64,000 nt of DNA from Deltaproteobacteria bacterium (lineage in GTDB: Bacteria > Desulfobacterota > Desulfomonilia > UBA1062): contig JAHDOV010000021.1 in NCBI GenBank assembly GCA_018434685.1, positions 103,157 to 167,156 on the forward strand. The letters run 5' to 3'. Below the pieces are notes generated by a model, which had not been told where the DNA came from, did not search any database, and worked only from the letters and a program-made list of their open reading frames with translations. Positions 17,088 to 25,073 of this stretch are shown here, piece after piece; position 1 is the first letter of the stretch, and every line of letters begins with the position of its first letter. Position numbers and translations under genes: made by a program.

Positions 17088-17936
17088 ATGGCGCCTGAGG
17101 CAAACAATCTGCCTTTCACTGAGAGCGAAGCCGGAGGGTGGCTTCTTACACTCTTGTCGCGGCCATTTGCTGCTATCGGGAGGGTGGTGATAGGCGGGAT
17201 CGATAATTTAGGTGCTGCGGCCATTTTCCTGATTCTGGCATTGCTGAAGATCGTAAGGCCCAAGCAGCTATTCAGGATTGTTCAGCAGATTTATTACATC
17301 GGGGCACGGTCCATGATGATCATCATGCTCGTCGGCCTGTTCACCGGTATGGTCTTAGGCCTCCAATCTTATTACGCATTGAACAAGGTCGGCGCTCAAG
17401 GAGCGCTCGGCACCCTGGTATCCCTCACGCTGATCAGGGAATTGGGACCTGTTCTCGCAGCCATCATGATTGCAGCCAGGGCTGGGTCCGCCATCAGTGC
17501 AGAGATAGGCATCCAGCGTATCTCCGAGCAGATCGACGCGCTTTACACCATGCGCATTGACCCGCTTGGGTATCTCATCAGTCCAAGAATTGCTGCTGCT
17601 GTCATCAGCTTTCCCCTGCTAACCGCCCTGTTTGATCTCATTGGCATAATCGGCGGGTATATCTCCGGGGTAGTGCTCCTGGGTGCGAATGCCGGCACCT
17701 ATTTTTATCGTGTTCAAACCAGTCTGGACATGAAAGATGTCTCAGACGGTTTCATCAAAGCCATCGTTTTTGCCGTCATCGTCGCCACTGTCTGCTGTTA
17801 CCAGGGCTATTTCGTGCATATGCGCACGGATAGCCATGGCGCCAAGGCCGTCGGACTTGCCACCACCTCGGCCGTTGTGCTCTCCTGTGTTCTGATTCTG
17901 GTGTCGGACTATGTCGCGACGTCCCTTCTGCTGTAG
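17088..17936 (+). CDS. mlaE: Phospholipid ABC transporter permease MlaE
   Basis: 282 residues with the MlaE layout: an N-terminal amphipathic segment, then five or six membrane helices. Family motifs are visible: GARSMMIIMLVGLFTGMVL, the coupling-helix region LIRELGPVLAAIMIAARAGSAI near residues 120-141, and EIGIQRISEQIDAL. MlaE forms the inner-membrane core of the MlaFEDB complex that moves phospholipids between inner and outer membranes. It is nine bases upstream of mlaF. AGGAATC precedes the ATG. Confidence 0.95.
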   Translation: MAPEANNLPFTESEAGGWLLTLLSRPFAAIGRVVIGGIDNLGAAAIFLILALLKIVRPKQLFRIVQQIYYIGARSMMIIMLVGLFTGMVLGLQSYYALNKVGAQGALGTLVSLTLIRELGPVLAAIMIAARAGSAISAEIGIQRISEQIDALYTMRIDPLGYLISPRIAAAVISFPLLTALFDLIGIIGGYISGVVLLGANAGTYFYRVQTSLDMKDVSDGFIKAIVFAVIVATVCCYQGYFVHMRTDSHGAKAVGLATTSAVVLSCVLILVSDYVATSLLL

Positions 17937-17944
17937 AGAGAGCC

Positions 17945-19189
17945 ATGGATACGCCACTGATTGAATTCAAGGATGTCACAAAGAGATTCGGTTCCAAAAC
18001 AGTCCTCGAAGGGATAAACCTCAAGATATACGAGGGACAGGTCACGACCGTCATCGGCCTGAGCGGCGGCGGCAAGAGTGTCCTCCTCAAGCATATCATC
18101 GGACTGCTCAAACCCGATGAAGGGACTATTCTTTTCCGGGGCAAACCCTTTGCTGAAATGAAAAAGCACGAGATGACCGTCTTTTTTGCCCGGATGAGCT
18201 ACATGTTTCAAGACAATGCCCTGTTCGATTCCATGACCGTTTACGAAAATATTGCGCTGCCGCTTAGGGAAACAACGAAACAGGGCAAAGCTGAAATAGA
18301 CTCTATGGTGATGGCCAGAATCGAACTGACGGAACTGGCTGACGCGGCCGACAAGTTTCCTGCAGAACTCTCCGGAGGTATGCAGAAGAGGGTGGCCCTG
18401 GCACGTGCCCTGGTCACAGATCCTCAGATTGTCCTCTTTGACGAGCCCACTTCGGGGCAGGATCCTGTCCGAAAAAATGCAATCCTGAGCATGATCGCTC
18501 AGTACCAGAGAAAATTCGGTTTTACTGCGGTCCTGGTCAGCCACGAGATTCCGGATGTGTATTTTATCTCAAACCGTATTCTTGCCCTCTATGATAAAAA
18601 AATCGTTTTTCAGGGTACTCCGGAAGAGCTTGATAAATTCGATCACCCTTTCAAGGATGAGGTCATCCTGAGCCTGGAAGGATTGCGGGATGAATTATCG
18701 GGCCTGCACTCAAAGCGACTGTTCAACGTCATGTATCATGCTCAGCTCAAACATAAAACCAGCGGGGAGACATACACCGTAGCGGTTTTTACCCTGTATA
18801 TGCTGGATGCCATCATGGAAGGTCTGGGCTACGAAGAGGCACAGCAGGTGATACATGCCATGGGGGTATACATCGATAAACACTTCGGCGCCATCGGGGG
18901 GTTTTCCACACGCCACGGTATCAATGAATTTGTGACGGTCCTCCCCTATTCGGATCTGGCTGAGGCAGAAGAAATCCTGAAGGTTTTTGTCACTGATCTC
19001 CAGGAGGAGGGAATTCGTGACATTCGGGCCGGGGGCCGCAGGCGAGGGGGTTCACAGGAATGTATTGAGATAGCGATCCACGCCGGATTTGCCCAAGGCC
19101 AACCCATTACCGACATAGACGCCGTCATCGAATCTGCAAAAGCTCAAAAGAAAGAAATAGGCCGGCTTCTGTGTTCCTCAAGGGGGTAA
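17945..19189 (+). CDS. mlaF: MlaF-type ATPase fused to a degenerate GGDEF domain
   Basis: 414 residues instead of the usual 240-270. Residues 1-240 are the transport ATPase: Walker A GLSGGGKSVLL near 39, signature LSGGMQKRVALARAL near 142, Walker B LFDEPTSGQDP near 164 (GQDP as in MlaF), and the H-loop VSHEIPD. Residues 247-410 form a GGDEF fold: RDELSGLHSKRLF matches the GGDEF opening D-LTGL-NRR-F, then EEAQQVIHAMG, HGINEFVTVLP (GINEF at 325-329 replaces GGDEF), and VIESAKAQKKEIGRL matches the closing ADxALYxAKxxGRN. The active-site change suggests it makes no c-di-GMP and may instead sense a nucleotide or bind a partner. The following gene, mlaD, begins four bases later. Confidence 0.92.
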   Translation: MDTPLIEFKDVTKRFGSKTVLEGINLKIYEGQVTTVIGLSGGGKSVLLKHIIGLLKPDEGTILFRGKPFAEMKKHEMTVFFARMSYMFQDNALFDSMTVYENIALPLRETTKQGKAEIDSMVMARIELTELADAADKFPAELSGGMQKRVALARALVTDPQIVLFDEPTSGQDPVRKNAILSMIAQYQRKFGFTAVLVSHEIPDVYFISNRILALYDKKIVFQGTPEELDKFDHPFKDEVILSLEGLRDELSGLHSKRLFNVMYHAQLKHKTSGETYTVAVFTLYMLDAIMEGLGYEEAQQVIHAMGVYIDKHFGAIGGFSTRHGINEFVTVLPYSDLAEAEEILKVFVTDLQEEGIRDIRAGGRRRGGSQECIEIAIHAGFAQGQPITDIDAVIESAKAQKKEIGRLLCSSRG

Positions 19190-19193
19190 CTAT

Positions 19194-19649
19194 ATGAAAA
19201 AGTACTCAATAGAAACTGCTGTAGGGGTTTTTCTCGTTATCGGGTTATTCTGCATCGGGTACATGACGGTTACGCTCGGTCACGTTTCCATTCTCGGCGA
19301 CAATTCCTACTCTCTTTTCGCTCGGTTCACCACGGTAACCGGTCTGAGAGTCGGTAGCCTCGTGTATATGTCGGGCATTGAGGTCGGTCGGGTGGAACAA
19401 CTTGGCATCGATCAGGAAAACCAGAAGAGCGTGGTGGAAATGAGGATTCATAAGGGCATCAATATTTATGATGATGCCATCGCTTCCATTAAAACCGAAG
19501 GACTGATCGGCGATATGCATGTCAGCATAGACCCCGGAGGCGGGGGTGCGCTCCTTGAACCAGGCGGCACCATTACCGAGACGCAGCCGCCTCTGGATAT
19601 CGCTGACCTCATCAGCAAGTATGTCTTCGGTGAGGTAAAGACGCCATAG
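19194..19649 (+). CDS. mlaD: MCE-domain substrate-binding protein MlaD
   Basis: 151 residues. One N-terminal membrane helix (VGVFLVIGLFCIGYMTV at 11-27) anchors a single periplasmic MCE domain with FTTVTGLRVGSLVYMSGIEVGRV near 42-64 and EGLIGDMHVSIDPG near 103-116. In Mla systems the MCE ring hexamer passes phospholipid between MlaC and MlaE. AAGGGGGTAAC precedes the ATG. The protein ends shortly after the domain with a short hydrophobic tail (IADLISKYVF). Confidence 0.95.
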   Translation: MKKYSIETAVGVFLVIGLFCIGYMTVTLGHVSILGDNSYSLFARFTTVTGLRVGSLVYMSGIEVGRVEQLGIDQENQKSVVEMRIHKGINIYDDAIASIKTEGLIGDMHVSIDPGGGGALLEPGGTITETQPPLDIADLISKYVFGEVKTP

Positions 19650-19676
19650 CGAGAGAACGATGAGGAGGGGTCTGTT

Positions 19677-20270
19677 ATGAAAAGAAAATTGGCGGGTCTG
19701 GGAATCGTGATGATCTTTTTTTCTGTGCTCCCCGCATATGCCGACGCACCGCTCTCCACGGTTCAGGCAAATGTCGACAAAATACTTGAAGTGCTCCGTG
19801 ATCCGTCTCTCAAGGCCGATTCGGCCAAAGAGACCAAGAAAGAAAGACTCCGGTCTATCTATAAAAGCATGTTCGATGAAGTCGAACTCTCGAGGCGCAC
19901 CCTGGCGCGAAACTGGAACAAGCTGAATACCGAAGAGCGCCGCGAATTCGTCGAGTTCTATCAGCAGGTGCTGGAAAAGGCTTATATCGATAAAATCCTT
20001 TCCTACACCAACGAAGAAATCGCTTATGAGAGGGAAACCAGGCTCGCGGAAAATCAGGTGGAGGTGCAGACGGTAATCATCACCTCGTCAAAGAAAATCC
20101 CTATTTCCTATCGTGTCATCTTAAGCGGTGGCACCTGGAAAGTATACGACGTCATTATTGAGAATGTAAGTCTGGTTCTGAACTATCGAACCCAGTTCAA
20201 CACCATCCTGGAGAAGAATACACCTGAAGGGCTGCTGGAAATCCTGCGGAAAAAGGTGGAAGCACAGTAG
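19677..20270 (+). CDS. mlaC: Periplasmic phospholipid carrier MlaC
   Basis: 197 residues with a signal peptide ending ...SVLPAYADA (cleavage near residue 23). The mature protein has the Tol-Tol-Ttg2 family pattern: VQANVDKILEVLRDP, LARNWNKLNTEERREFVEFYQQVLEKAYIDKI near 75-106, and GGTWKVYDVIIENVSLV near 148-164. MlaC ferries phospholipid across the periplasm between MlaA and the MlaD ring. GAGGAGGGG precedes the ATG. It sits between mlaD and mlaA, so the operon carries both ends of the pathway. Confidence 0.94.
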   Translation: MKRKLAGLGIVMIFFSVLPAYADAPLSTVQANVDKILEVLRDPSLKADSAKETKKERLRSIYKSMFDEVELSRRTLARNWNKLNTEERREFVEFYQQVLEKAYIDKILSYTNEEIAYERETRLAENQVEVQTVIITSSKKIPISYRVILSGGTWKVYDVIIENVSLVLNYRTQFNTILEKNTPEGLLEILRKKVEAQ

Positions 20271-20411
20271 GACCGCAAGGAGCGGGAAGCCTTCCTCACC
20301 AGGTCGACTCGACCGGCGGGGCTCGTTCCTCCTGCCGGCAGCGAGAAAAGGAGCCGAAGATTGTATACGCATCTTTTCCATTATGAGTGCGGGAAAGGGT
20401 GTATCCATGCC

Positions 20412-21368
20412 ATGAAGCAGTACTCATGTCTGATAGCACTGGTTACTCTCTTTGCCGGAGGCTGCGCCCACAGTCCTGCACGAGCCTCGAGCACAAACCC
20501 TTCACTTTCAACCCTTCCCCCCCAGCAGGCCTCGGTCGACTCCAGGGAGGAGCAGAACCCTGCGACCTCCCCGGAGATATCCGTAAGACAAGAAGGCGTA
20601 GTCGTCGAGGGAAAAGACAAGCCCGATTCTCTGCAGAATCAGACGGGGGGCATGGATGAGTATCTTGGTGATTACACGGGCGAAGAAGAACCGGCAATAA
20701 CCATTGCAGACCCACTCGAGCCGTTCAACCGGGCAATGTATCACTTCAACGACAGGCTCTACTTCTGGGCTCTCAAACCGGTATCGCAGGGCTATGGCAA
20801 GATCGTGCCCGAGTTCGCACGGGTAAGCGTCCAGAATTCCTTCTATAATCTCAGGTTTCCGGTCCGTTTTTTAAGCTGCCTGCTCCAGGCAGACGTCAAA
20901 TCTTCAGCACAAGAGCTTGGCCGTTTCACCATCAACACCATCTGGGGTATCGGGGGACTATTGGATCTCGCATCCGACAAGAAACTGAATCTACCCAAGA
21001 AGAATGTGGACCTGGGACAAACGCTCGGAGTTTATGGGGTCGGACACGGTTTCTACATTGTCTGGCCCATAGTGGGGCCCTCCAGTGTTCGGGATTCGGT
21101 AGGGCTCGTCGGTGATTATTATTTGTATCCCGTTTCCTATATTCAACCCTGGTACACCTGGATGGCGGTCAGAGGATATGAGATGGTGAACTATACCTCG
21201 CTGAGTACCGGTGATTATGAGTCTCTCAAAGAGGCAGCCATTGATCCCTACGAGGCTATACGCAATGCCTATGCTCAGCATCGGCAGAAGCGACGCGAAG
21301 TTGGAGGAATTAAACACGAGCAATCCGGTCCCCCAGGGGAACAGCGCGAAGATGCAGGCGGGCAGTAA
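20412..21368 (+). CDS. mlaA: Outer-membrane lipoprotein MlaA (VacJ)
   Basis: 318 residues from the ATG at 20412, chosen because it gives a lipoprotein signal peptide (MKQYSCLIALVTLFAGGCAHS, lipidated cysteine about residue 16). A Pro/Ser-rich linker follows, then the MlaA domain: DPLEPFNRAMYHFNDRLYFW near 99-118, FYNLRFPVRFLSCLLQ, NTIWGIGGLLDLAS, and DLGQTLGVYGVGHGFYIVWPIVGPSS. MlaA removes misplaced phospholipid from the outer leaflet of the outer membrane. The linker before the domain is longer than in E. coli MlaA. Confidence 0.93.
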   Translation: MKQYSCLIALVTLFAGGCAHSPARASSTNPSLSTLPPQQASVDSREEQNPATSPEISVRQEGVVVEGKDKPDSLQNQTGGMDEYLGDYTGEEEPAITIADPLEPFNRAMYHFNDRLYFWALKPVSQGYGKIVPEFARVSVQNSFYNLRFPVRFLSCLLQADVKSSAQELGRFTINTIWGIGGLLDLASDKKLNLPKKNVDLGQTLGVYGVGHGFYIVWPIVGPSSVRDSVGLVGDYYLYPVSYIQPWYTWMAVRGYEMVNYTSLSTGDYESLKEAAIDPYEAIRNAYAQHRQKRREVGGIKHEQSGPPGEQREDAGGQ

Positions 21369-21378
21369 TAGGATTTAT

Positions 21379-23244
21379 ATGAAACTCAACTGGCACGACA
21401 CGTATGAGAAAAGGCTTACCGACCGCCAGACCGCACTTTCCAGGATCAGGAGGGGGGCGCGGATATTTATCGGCTCTGCGTGCGGGGAGCCTCAGCTCCT
21501 GGTAAAGACACTTATCGATGTCGCACAGAACCTTGCAGACACCGAGATCATCCACTTTCTGGATCTCGGGCTCGCCTCCTATACCGATGAGAAGTATAAT
21601 GAAAACTTCCGCCACAACGCACTGTTTATCGGCTCGAACACACGTGAGGCCATCAAGGAAGGCAGGGCGGACTATACACCCATCTTACTCTCGGAGATTC
21701 CCCTGCTCATGCAGAGAGGGAGTATGCCCATCGATGTGGCCCTCATCACCGTGTCCCCTCCCGACAATAGTGGGTATGTAAGCCTGGGGATCTCGGTTGA
21801 TATAACCAAGACGGCAGCCGAGGTTGCCCACTATGTGATAGCAGAAGTGAACCCGAACATGCCAAGGACTTTGGGCGACAGCTTCCTCCATGTGAACGAG
21901 ATCGATGCCTTTGTGGAGAACGATGTCCCCCTTTTAGAGTTCGTACAGCGTGCCCCAAACAATATTGCCAAGGCCATTGGTGAACTTATCGCTGATCTGA
22001 TCGAGAACGAATCCACCATCCAGACAGGTGTGGGAAAGATACCCAACTCGGTATTCCCTTACCTCATGAACAAAAGGGACTTGGGTATTCACACCGAAAC
22101 ATTCACCGAGGGTCTCATCGATCTCATCGAGGCGGGTGTCATCACCTGCCGGAAAAAAACGTTGCATCCGGGCAAAATCGTCGCCGCCTTCTGCATGGGT
22201 ACAAAACGTCTGTACGACTATGTACATAACAACCCGCTCTTTGAATTCCGGCCGTGCAGGTATGTCAACGATCCCTATGTGATCGCCCAAAATGACAGGA
22301 TGGTCTCCATCAATTCCGCGCTCACGGTGGATCTTACCGGACAAGTCTGCTCCGATTCATTAGGATTCGAATTTTATAGCGGCATCGGCGGACAGGTGGA
22401 CTTTGTCCGGGGTTCTGCCATGTCCAATCGGGGCAAATCCATCATGGTGCTGCCATCCACCACGGATGATGGGAAAATGTCCAGGATCGTCCCGTATCTC
22501 TCTGCCGGCAGTGGTGTTGTCGTCACCCGAGGCGACATCCATTATGTGGTCACGGAATACGGGGTTGCCTACGTGCACGGTAAATCAATAAGGGATCGGG
22601 CCATGGTGCTGATCAATATAGCACATCCCGACTTCCGCGAGGAACTGCTGGAGGCTGCCAAGGCCCAAGGCTATATTTATAAGGATCAGACCCTGCCTGT
22701 GGTTCTCTATCCGAAGGAATATGAGACCTACTGGACCGACAAGAAGGGAACCGAGATCTTCTTCCGCCCGGTAAAGGCAACTGATGAACGGGCAATCCAG
22801 GACGAGATTTATGCCCTTCCGGAACAGGACGTCTACACCCGATTTTTCCAGAACCTCAAGTCCTTCCACCACAAGGTTGCCATGCCCATGGCTGCAATTG
22901 ACTACAATGACAAGATGGCCATTGCCGCAGTTACCGGGAAAGAGGAGCCCGAGAGCAGGGAGCAGATCGTAGCCGTTGGGCGATACATCCGCGACCCTCA
23001 TTCCAACTTTGCCGAGGTCGCCTTCACAACTCACCAGGACTGGCAGAACCGGGGCATCGGCACGTTCCTCCTCCAGTACCTGGTCCGCATAGCCAAAGAG
23101 AAGAACATCAAAGGATTTACGGCAGATGTCCTGGCACGGAATAATCCCATGATGAAGGTATTTTCCAAGACCGGATACCCCATGAAAACCCACCTGGAAT
23201 ATGGTGTATATGAACTCGAGATCCCTTTCAGTGGAGAGGGATAG
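21379..23244 (+). CDS. Acetyl-CoA hydrolase/CoA-transferase fused to a GNAT acetyltransferase domain
   Basis: 621 residues from the ATG at 21379 (AGGA just upstream; upstream frame overlaps mlaA). Residues 1-430 are an acetyl-CoA hydrolase / 4-hydroxybutyrate CoA-transferase family protein: RGARIFIGSACGEP, GIGKIPN-like TGVGKIPNSVFPYL, ETFTEGLIDLIEAGVI, IGGQVDFVRGSAMS, and TEYGVAYVHGKSIRDRA. Residues about 450-615 are a GNAT domain with HQDWQNRGIGTFLLQYLV, the acetyl-CoA loop. The combination suggests a CoA-linked enzyme with protein or small-molecule acetylation; the substrates are unknown. Position directly after mlaA suggests cotranscription but not a shared role. Confidence 0.85.
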   Translation: MKLNWHDTYEKRLTDRQTALSRIRRGARIFIGSACGEPQLLVKTLIDVAQNLADTEIIHFLDLGLASYTDEKYNENFRHNALFIGSNTREAIKEGRADYTPILLSEIPLLMQRGSMPIDVALITVSPPDNSGYVSLGISVDITKTAAEVAHYVIAEVNPNMPRTLGDSFLHVNEIDAFVENDVPLLEFVQRAPNNIAKAIGELIADLIENESTIQTGVGKIPNSVFPYLMNKRDLGIHTETFTEGLIDLIEAGVITCRKKTLHPGKIVAAFCMGTKRLYDYVHNNPLFEFRPCRYVNDPYVIAQNDRMVSINSALTVDLTGQVCSDSLGFEFYSGIGGQVDFVRGSAMSNRGKSIMVLPSTTDDGKMSRIVPYLSAGSGVVVTRGDIHYVVTEYGVAYVHGKSIRDRAMVLINIAHPDFREELLEAAKAQGYIYKDQTLPVVLYPKEYETYWTDKKGTEIFFRPVKATDERAIQDEIYALPEQDVYTRFFQNLKSFHHKVAMPMAAIDYNDKMAIAAVTGKEEPESREQIVAVGRYIRDPHSNFAEVAFTTHQDWQNRGIGTFLLQYLVRIAKEKNIKGFTADVLARNNPMMKVFSKTGYPMKTHLEYGVYELEIPFSGEG

Positions 23245-23268
23245 TAGATTCAAAAAACAGGAGCGTAA

Positions 23269-24693
23269 ATGTCAAAATCCCTGAAGATCATCCTATATGC
23301 CATCGTCGGGCTCATTGGGCTGCTCATCCTCATCGCTGTTGTCCTGTTTTTTGTTGACACTAGTGTCTACAAACCCAGGGTGGAAAGGACGGCCTCCGAG
23401 GCCTTGGGGATGGAAGTCCGCATTGGCGGCCGACTGGGAATCTCTTTGTTTCCGGGCTTGCATGTCAGGCTTGATGATGTGCACATCCGGAATCGGGAGA
23501 TGGACATCGCTTCTGCGGAGGAAGCCAGCCTCGAGATCGCTCTCCTCCCTCTGCTCCACAAGGAAGTCCGGATCAGGAGGATCTCTCTTCAGCGCCCCAG
23601 GATCTCCATCAAGCGAGACCGCGATGGCACGTTCAGTTTCGAAAAACAAAAGGAGGCCAAGGGGACAGTGCGTGCCAGGGTCCTCGATAATCTTTCCCTC
23701 TCCGACGGGACTTTCCTCTATGGGGACGAACAATCCGGGCAAGGATTCGAGGTGGAAAACTTCAACCTGGACGTGCACAGCTTGCAGATTGCAGGGGGGA
23801 ATAGCGCTGAGTTGTTGAAAAATCTTTCCTTCACCGCAGAATTCGCCTGCCGGGAGATCCGCACCAAGGGCCTCGCGTTCTCCGATGTGAAGTTCACCTG
23901 CAAGGGCAAGGATGGCATCTTCGCTCTCAATCCGGTCACGATGAGCCTTTTCGGCGGACAAGGATCAGGGAGCATCGGGGCAGATTTTTCTGATCCCGTT
24001 CCCCGTTATTCCGTCCGCTCATCCCTGTCAAAGTTCCGGATCGAGGAGTCCTTCAAAACCTTTTCCTCAAAGAAGGTTGCGGAAGGATCGATGGACTTCT
24101 CGGTAAGCCTGTCGATGCGGGGGAATACCGTAAAGGAGATAAAGCAGACTGCCGGAGGAGAGGTCTCTTTGCGGGGCGAGAATCTCACGTTCTACGGCTA
24201 CGACCTCGACAAAGAGTTTGCCCGGTTTGAGTCCAGTCAGAGTTTCAATCTCGTGGATGCCGGAGCCTTCTTTTTTGCCGGCCCACTGGGCCTTGCAGTC
24301 ACGAAGGGCTACAACTTCGCGAGCATCTTCCAGGGATCGGGAGGTAGCAGCAGCATCATGAAGCTCTTCTCGGACTGGAAGGTCGAACGAGGCATAGCAC
24401 AGGCCAGGGACGTGGCCATGGCGACCGGACAGAACAGGATCGCTCTCAAAGGAAGTATCGATTTCGTCGATGAAAGCTTCGATGACGTAACCATTGCGCT
24501 GATCGACGCCCGGGGGTGCGCCAGGGTGCAGCAGAAGATCCGCGGCCCTTTCCGGGAACCGGTAGTGGAGGAGCCAAGCGTCCTGATGTCTTTAGCAGGA
24601 CCGGCGATCAATCTGTTCGAGCAGGCCAGGAAGTTCATCACTGGCGGGGAGTGTGAAGTGTTTTACTCCGGTTCGGTGTCAGCGCCACAATAA
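23269..24693 (+). CDS. AsmA-family protein
   Basis: 474 residues. An N-terminal membrane helix (LYAIVGLIGLLILIAVVLFFV at 9-29) is followed by the AsmA start VYKPRVERTASEALGMEVRIGGRL and LFPGLHVRLDDVHI, then long beta-rich repeats and an AsmA_2-like end (SSSIMKLFSDWKVERGIAQARDVAMAT). AsmA-like proteins are periplasmic, anchored in the inner membrane, and several act as bridges for phospholipid flow to the outer membrane. Being last in the row after mla genes supports such a role; this is inference. CAGGAG precedes the ATG. Confidence 0.85.
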   Translation: MSKSLKIILYAIVGLIGLLILIAVVLFFVDTSVYKPRVERTASEALGMEVRIGGRLGISLFPGLHVRLDDVHIRNREMDIASAEEASLEIALLPLLHKEVRIRRISLQRPRISIKRDRDGTFSFEKQKEAKGTVRARVLDNLSLSDGTFLYGDEQSGQGFEVENFNLDVHSLQIAGGNSAELLKNLSFTAEFACREIRTKGLAFSDVKFTCKGKDGIFALNPVTMSLFGGQGSGSIGADFSDPVPRYSVRSSLSKFRIEESFKTFSSKKVAEGSMDFSVSLSMRGNTVKEIKQTAGGEVSLRGENLTFYGYDLDKEFARFESSQSFNLVDAGAFFFAGPLGLAVTKGYNFASIFQGSGGSSSIMKLFSDWKVERGIAQARDVAMATGQNRIALKGSIDFVDESFDDVTIALIDARGCARVQQKIRGPFREPVVEEPSVLMSLAGPAINLFEQARKFITGGECEVFYSGSVSAPQ

Positions 24694-24872
24694 TGACAAA
24701 CCAGCGGTGAGACTCTCATGGTTCAAGCGTTGCCGTTTCTGCTCATGCTCCCACCGGAAACGGGTAGTTGAGTTCGAGGAGTGGTTCTGTTAGGAAAGGG
24801 AACCCGGTTTGAGATATTTTCCCCATACACCTCGATCCTCTGAATTAGTCCCTTGAAATTATAATACTCAAA

Positions 24873-24965
24873 TGAACGTACAGGTAACGAAGCATATTTT
24901 ACTCATAGATGACAACATGACGGACCCGAGGGATGAGCATCCATCAGCTGCTTGTCCATTATAGC
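24873..24965 (+). pseudogene. Possible receiver-domain remnant
   Basis: From the ATG at 24873 the reading MNVQVTKHI is followed, after a shift of one base within a short T run, by LLIDDNMTDPRDEHPSAACPL and a stop. KHI-LLIDDN is the usual opening of a response-regulator receiver. The rest of the gene is missing. The remaining part of 24694-25073 holds nothing I can assign. Confidence 0.25.
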
Positions 24966-25073
24966 TGCAATGTGACTTCCGTGAAGGATCCCCCACGTTG
25001 ATTTCTCTAAAATTCTGCATATTATTTAATGAGATTGGATAGCTAGGATTAAAGATCCGAAAGCGATAAGGGG

